From contig JBAZUN010000289.1 in assembly GCA_041661365.1 (NCBI GenBank), positions 1-7,750 of the forward strand: a DNA stretch of 7,750 bases. Direction: 5' to 3'. Both the position numbers and the translations under genes were made by a program. Positions within the stretch are counted from its first letter, which is position 1. Every line of letters begins with the position of its first letter. The notes under the pieces are model-generated. The model worked only from the letters and a program-made list of their open reading frames with translations, had not been told where the DNA came from and made no database searches. This document shows, piece by piece, positions 6,628-7,750 of the stretch. This DNA is from CAITNQ01 sp041661365 (lineage in GTDB: Bacteria > Latescibacterota > UBA2968 > UBA8231).

Positions 6628-7473
6628 TCAAGAGGTCGGCAGGGCCACCCCGCGCAGGATGGCCAGGGGACCGGCGGCCCGCACCTGGGCGAGCTGCTCC
6701 TCGTGGCGCACCAGCAAGGCGCCGACGAACCCCAGGGCATTGACCGCGACCCCGTGGGATCTCTCCTGGCCGCGGGGGACCAGCAGCATCCAGCGGCGGG
6801 TCGCCAGGAGGTTGTGAGGGGCGTCGGGTTCCAGGGCCAGGGCTTGGCGCAGGCGGGCATACGCGACCACCAGGTCATCCACGGTAGGATCGACGAATCC
6901 TGTCAGGGCATGAGCGAACGGGAGCCGGTCGCAGCGGGCCACGCCACCGTCGGCCTGGGCCTCGCGCAGTATTGGCTCCATGGGGGTTTCGTGCTCCCCG
7001 GCCGTCAGGGGAAGGGGCACGTACTGGAGATGCCGGTGCTGCTGACTGGCGCCGGCGGCCCGGCCGGCGTTGTAGAAGGCCAGGCCGTCGAACTCGGCCA
7101 GACAGCAGGCCAGGGCCGCCAGATCGGCTGGGGTGAGGGCGCCGTCCTGCGGCTCGAAGAGGCGGGTGACCAGCAGGAGGTGCTCCTCGACCACGGGGAA
7201 CTTGTTGAGCAGGGCCACGTGGGTGGGGGAGATCTCCGCGACGAACAGCTCCGGGTCGTAGGGCAGGAACGGATTGAACCCGGGCGCGGGCGGTTGCAGG
7301 GCCTGGTGCTGCCGGGCCGGCGCGGCCAGGAGACGGACCAGGAAGCGAACCCCGGCCTCCTCGACCACGGTTACCTCGGTGGGGAGGGGTTGGAGCGCGC
7401 CGCAGGCCAGGGCCCGCCGGGTGCAGGCCCGGGTGGCCGCGAGCAGGGAGCCGGAAGGGAGGTGCGGGTCCAA
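6628..7473 (-). CDS. ATP adenylyltransferase / Ap4A phosphorylase-like protein (HIT superfamily)
   Basis: Predicted to split diadenosine 5',5'''-tetraphosphate with phosphate into ATP and ADP (EC 2.7.7.53) in the cytosol, removing a stress-linked dinucleotide. The 281 residues show the family layout. FNPFLPYDPELFV at 66-78 and LLNKFPVVEEHLLLVT at 88-103 lead to the active-site motif GASQQHRHLQ at 141-150. Its HxHxQ histidines are H146 and H148, corresponding to the SQxHxHLQ motif of yeast Apa1/Apa2. The C-terminal ATP_transf-type domain has NLLATRRWMLLVPR at 221-234 and VNALGFVGALLV at 244-255. The start is TTG 7473, because no ATG or GTG lies near the N-terminus. A strong GGAGG at 7478-7482 supports it, although the 4-base spacing is short. 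It is the first gene of the - strand set and diverges from the thiN-like gene. Galactose-1-phosphate uridylyltransferase is a distant relative and would suit the adjacent galactosidase, but the motifs favour Ap4A phosphorylase. Confidence 0.85.
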   Translation of the reverse strand: MDPHLPSGSLLAATRACTRRALACGALQPLPTEVTVVEEAGVRFLVRLLAAPARQHQALQPPAPGFNPFLPYDPELFVAEISPTHVALLNKFPVVEEHLLLVTRLFEPQDGALTPADLAALACCLAEFDGLAFYNAGRAAGASQQHRHLQYVPLPLTAGEHETPMEPILREAQADGGVARCDRLPFAHALTGFVDPTVDDLVVAYARLRQALALEPDAPHNLLATRRWMLLVPRGQERSHGVAVNALGFVGALLVRHEEQLAQVRAAGPLAILRGVALPTS

Positions 7474-7498
7474 GGAACCTCCGGAAGGATGAAGACCG

Positions 7499-7522
7499 GA
7501 TATAAGCCGTGCGGGAACCGGC
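7499..7522 (-). promoter_or_regulatory. Weak -10-like box upstream of the - strand gene set
   Basis: Read on the - strand, TATATC (7499-7504) lies 25 bases before the TTG start at 7473 and would place a start site near 7492. It is one of few AT-rich spots in the divergent region 7474-7662. No good -35 box is seen; the sequence up to 7522 is GC-rich. It is the best candidate for driving the four-gene set, but is weak. Confidence 0.2.
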
Positions 7523-7586
7523 CCGGAAGATACGGCGTGGTGCGGTTGCTTCCCAGCCCTGCTCAGATGACCGAGCCAGGTCCACC

Positions 7587-7615
7587 TTGTGGCCGCGGCG
7601 CGGCGCCGGTAGATT
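7587..7615 (+). promoter_or_regulatory. Candidate sigma70-type promoter for the thiN-like gene
   Basis: TTGTGG at 7587-7592 and TAGATT at 7610-7615 are separated by exactly 17 bases. They match the consensus at 3 of 6 and 4 of 6 positions. Transcription would start near 7622, giving a leader of about 41 bases before GTG 7663. The spacer is a very GC-rich run (GCGGCGCGGCGCC). Spacing and position are good, but the boxes are imperfect and the sigma factors of this organism are unknown. Confidence 0.4.
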
Positions 7616-7662
7616 GGCCGCCAGACCGTGTTGCCGATCCGTCGTCTACCGGAGGGGAATCC

Positions 7663-7750
7663 GTGACCAGGGGGATGCGCGCGGTGATCCTGGGGAACGG
7701 CGAGCCGCCCTCGGCCGGGCTGTTCGCCGAGGTCATGGCCGGGAGCCCGC
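7663..7750 (+). CDS. thiN: Probable thiamine pyrophosphokinase, N-terminal 29 codons (runs off the window)
   Basis: Only the first 29 codons are present, then the window ends. Reading from GTG 7663, the peptide contains MRAVILGNGEPPSAGLF (from residue 5). This beta-strand followed by NGE-P-P-S matches the opening of bacterial thiamine pyrophosphokinases, which transfer pyrophosphate from ATP to thiamine to make the cofactor TPP. In those proteins an AADGG motif follows shortly; here it would lie just beyond the right edge, so the call rests on a short stretch. GTG 7663 is preferred because GGAGG at 7651-7655 lies 7 bases upstream; an in-frame ATG at 7675 has no well-spaced site. The gene diverges from the Ap4A phosphorylase-like gene and has a candidate promoter at 7587-7615. 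Confidence 0.55.
   Translation, partial: MTRGMRAVILGNGEPPSAGLFAEVMAGSP

Noticed and set aside
6605..6631. Earlier in-frame TTG start (6631) for the galactosidase
   Set aside because: It would overlap the preceding stop codon, and the extra residues resemble no GH35 N-terminus; ATG 6604 has its own GGAG.
5654..6817. 387-residue + strand frame antisense to the galactosidase
   Set aside because: Long, but composed of V/G/Q/P-rich shadow sequence with no recognisable domain; the - strand GH35 frame is unambiguous.
7616..7662. TPP riboswitch before the thiN-like gene
   Set aside because: The predicted leader is about 41 bases, too short for a TPP aptamer, and the conserved CUGAGA core is absent.

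Overview
This is a GC-rich bacterial window with six genes: five are complete or nearly complete, and one is cut by the right edge. Several genes start at GTG or TTG behind good Shine-Dalgarno sequences, and long spurious reading frames on the opposite strand are common, as expected at high GC. A phosphatidylserine decarboxylase implies a phosphatidylethanolamine membrane, so a Gram-negative-like bacterium is likely. The phylum cannot be fixed from the sequence. I see no RNA genes, insertion sequences, CRISPR arrays or att sites.

Left part (about 28-2313, + strand): the C-terminal end of a type I polyketide synthase. Domain order is ketoreductase catalytic domain, acyl carrier protein, terminal thioester reductase. 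The chain is therefore released by reduction to an aldehyde or alcohol, not by a thioesterase. An in-frame stop lies at 7-9, just before the ketoreductase, so the link to the rest of the synthase is broken or unresolved in this window.

Middle and right part (2314-7473, all - strand): four genes read right to left and probably form an operon. They are a diadenosine tetraphosphate (Ap4A) phosphorylase-like protein (6628-7473), a cytosolic GH35 beta-galactosidase (4856-6604), a cobalamin-binding radical SAM enzyme of the DUF4070 type (3262-4740), and phosphatidylserine decarboxylase (2314-3216). Gaps are 23, 115 and 45 bp. The 115-bp gap before the radical SAM gene is the only sizeable one in the set. 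It can fold into a branched structure, holds a possible 19-codon leader reading frame, and has a -10-like box, so the last two genes may have their own control. The decarboxylase and the polyketide synthase converge with their stop codons directly abutting in the palindrome TGATCA.

Right edge (7474-7750): a 189-bp divergent intergenic region, then the first 29 codons of a + strand gene that looks like thiamine pyrophosphokinase.

How the genes fit together: the best-supported theme is lipid chemistry. The PKS makes a reduced acyl-type product and releases it reductively, the decarboxylase makes phosphatidylethanolamine, and the radical SAM enzyme belongs to a group that includes enzymes acting on unactivated carbons of membrane lipids. 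The galactosidase and Ap4A phosphorylase have no evident link to this. No single known system explains the whole window.
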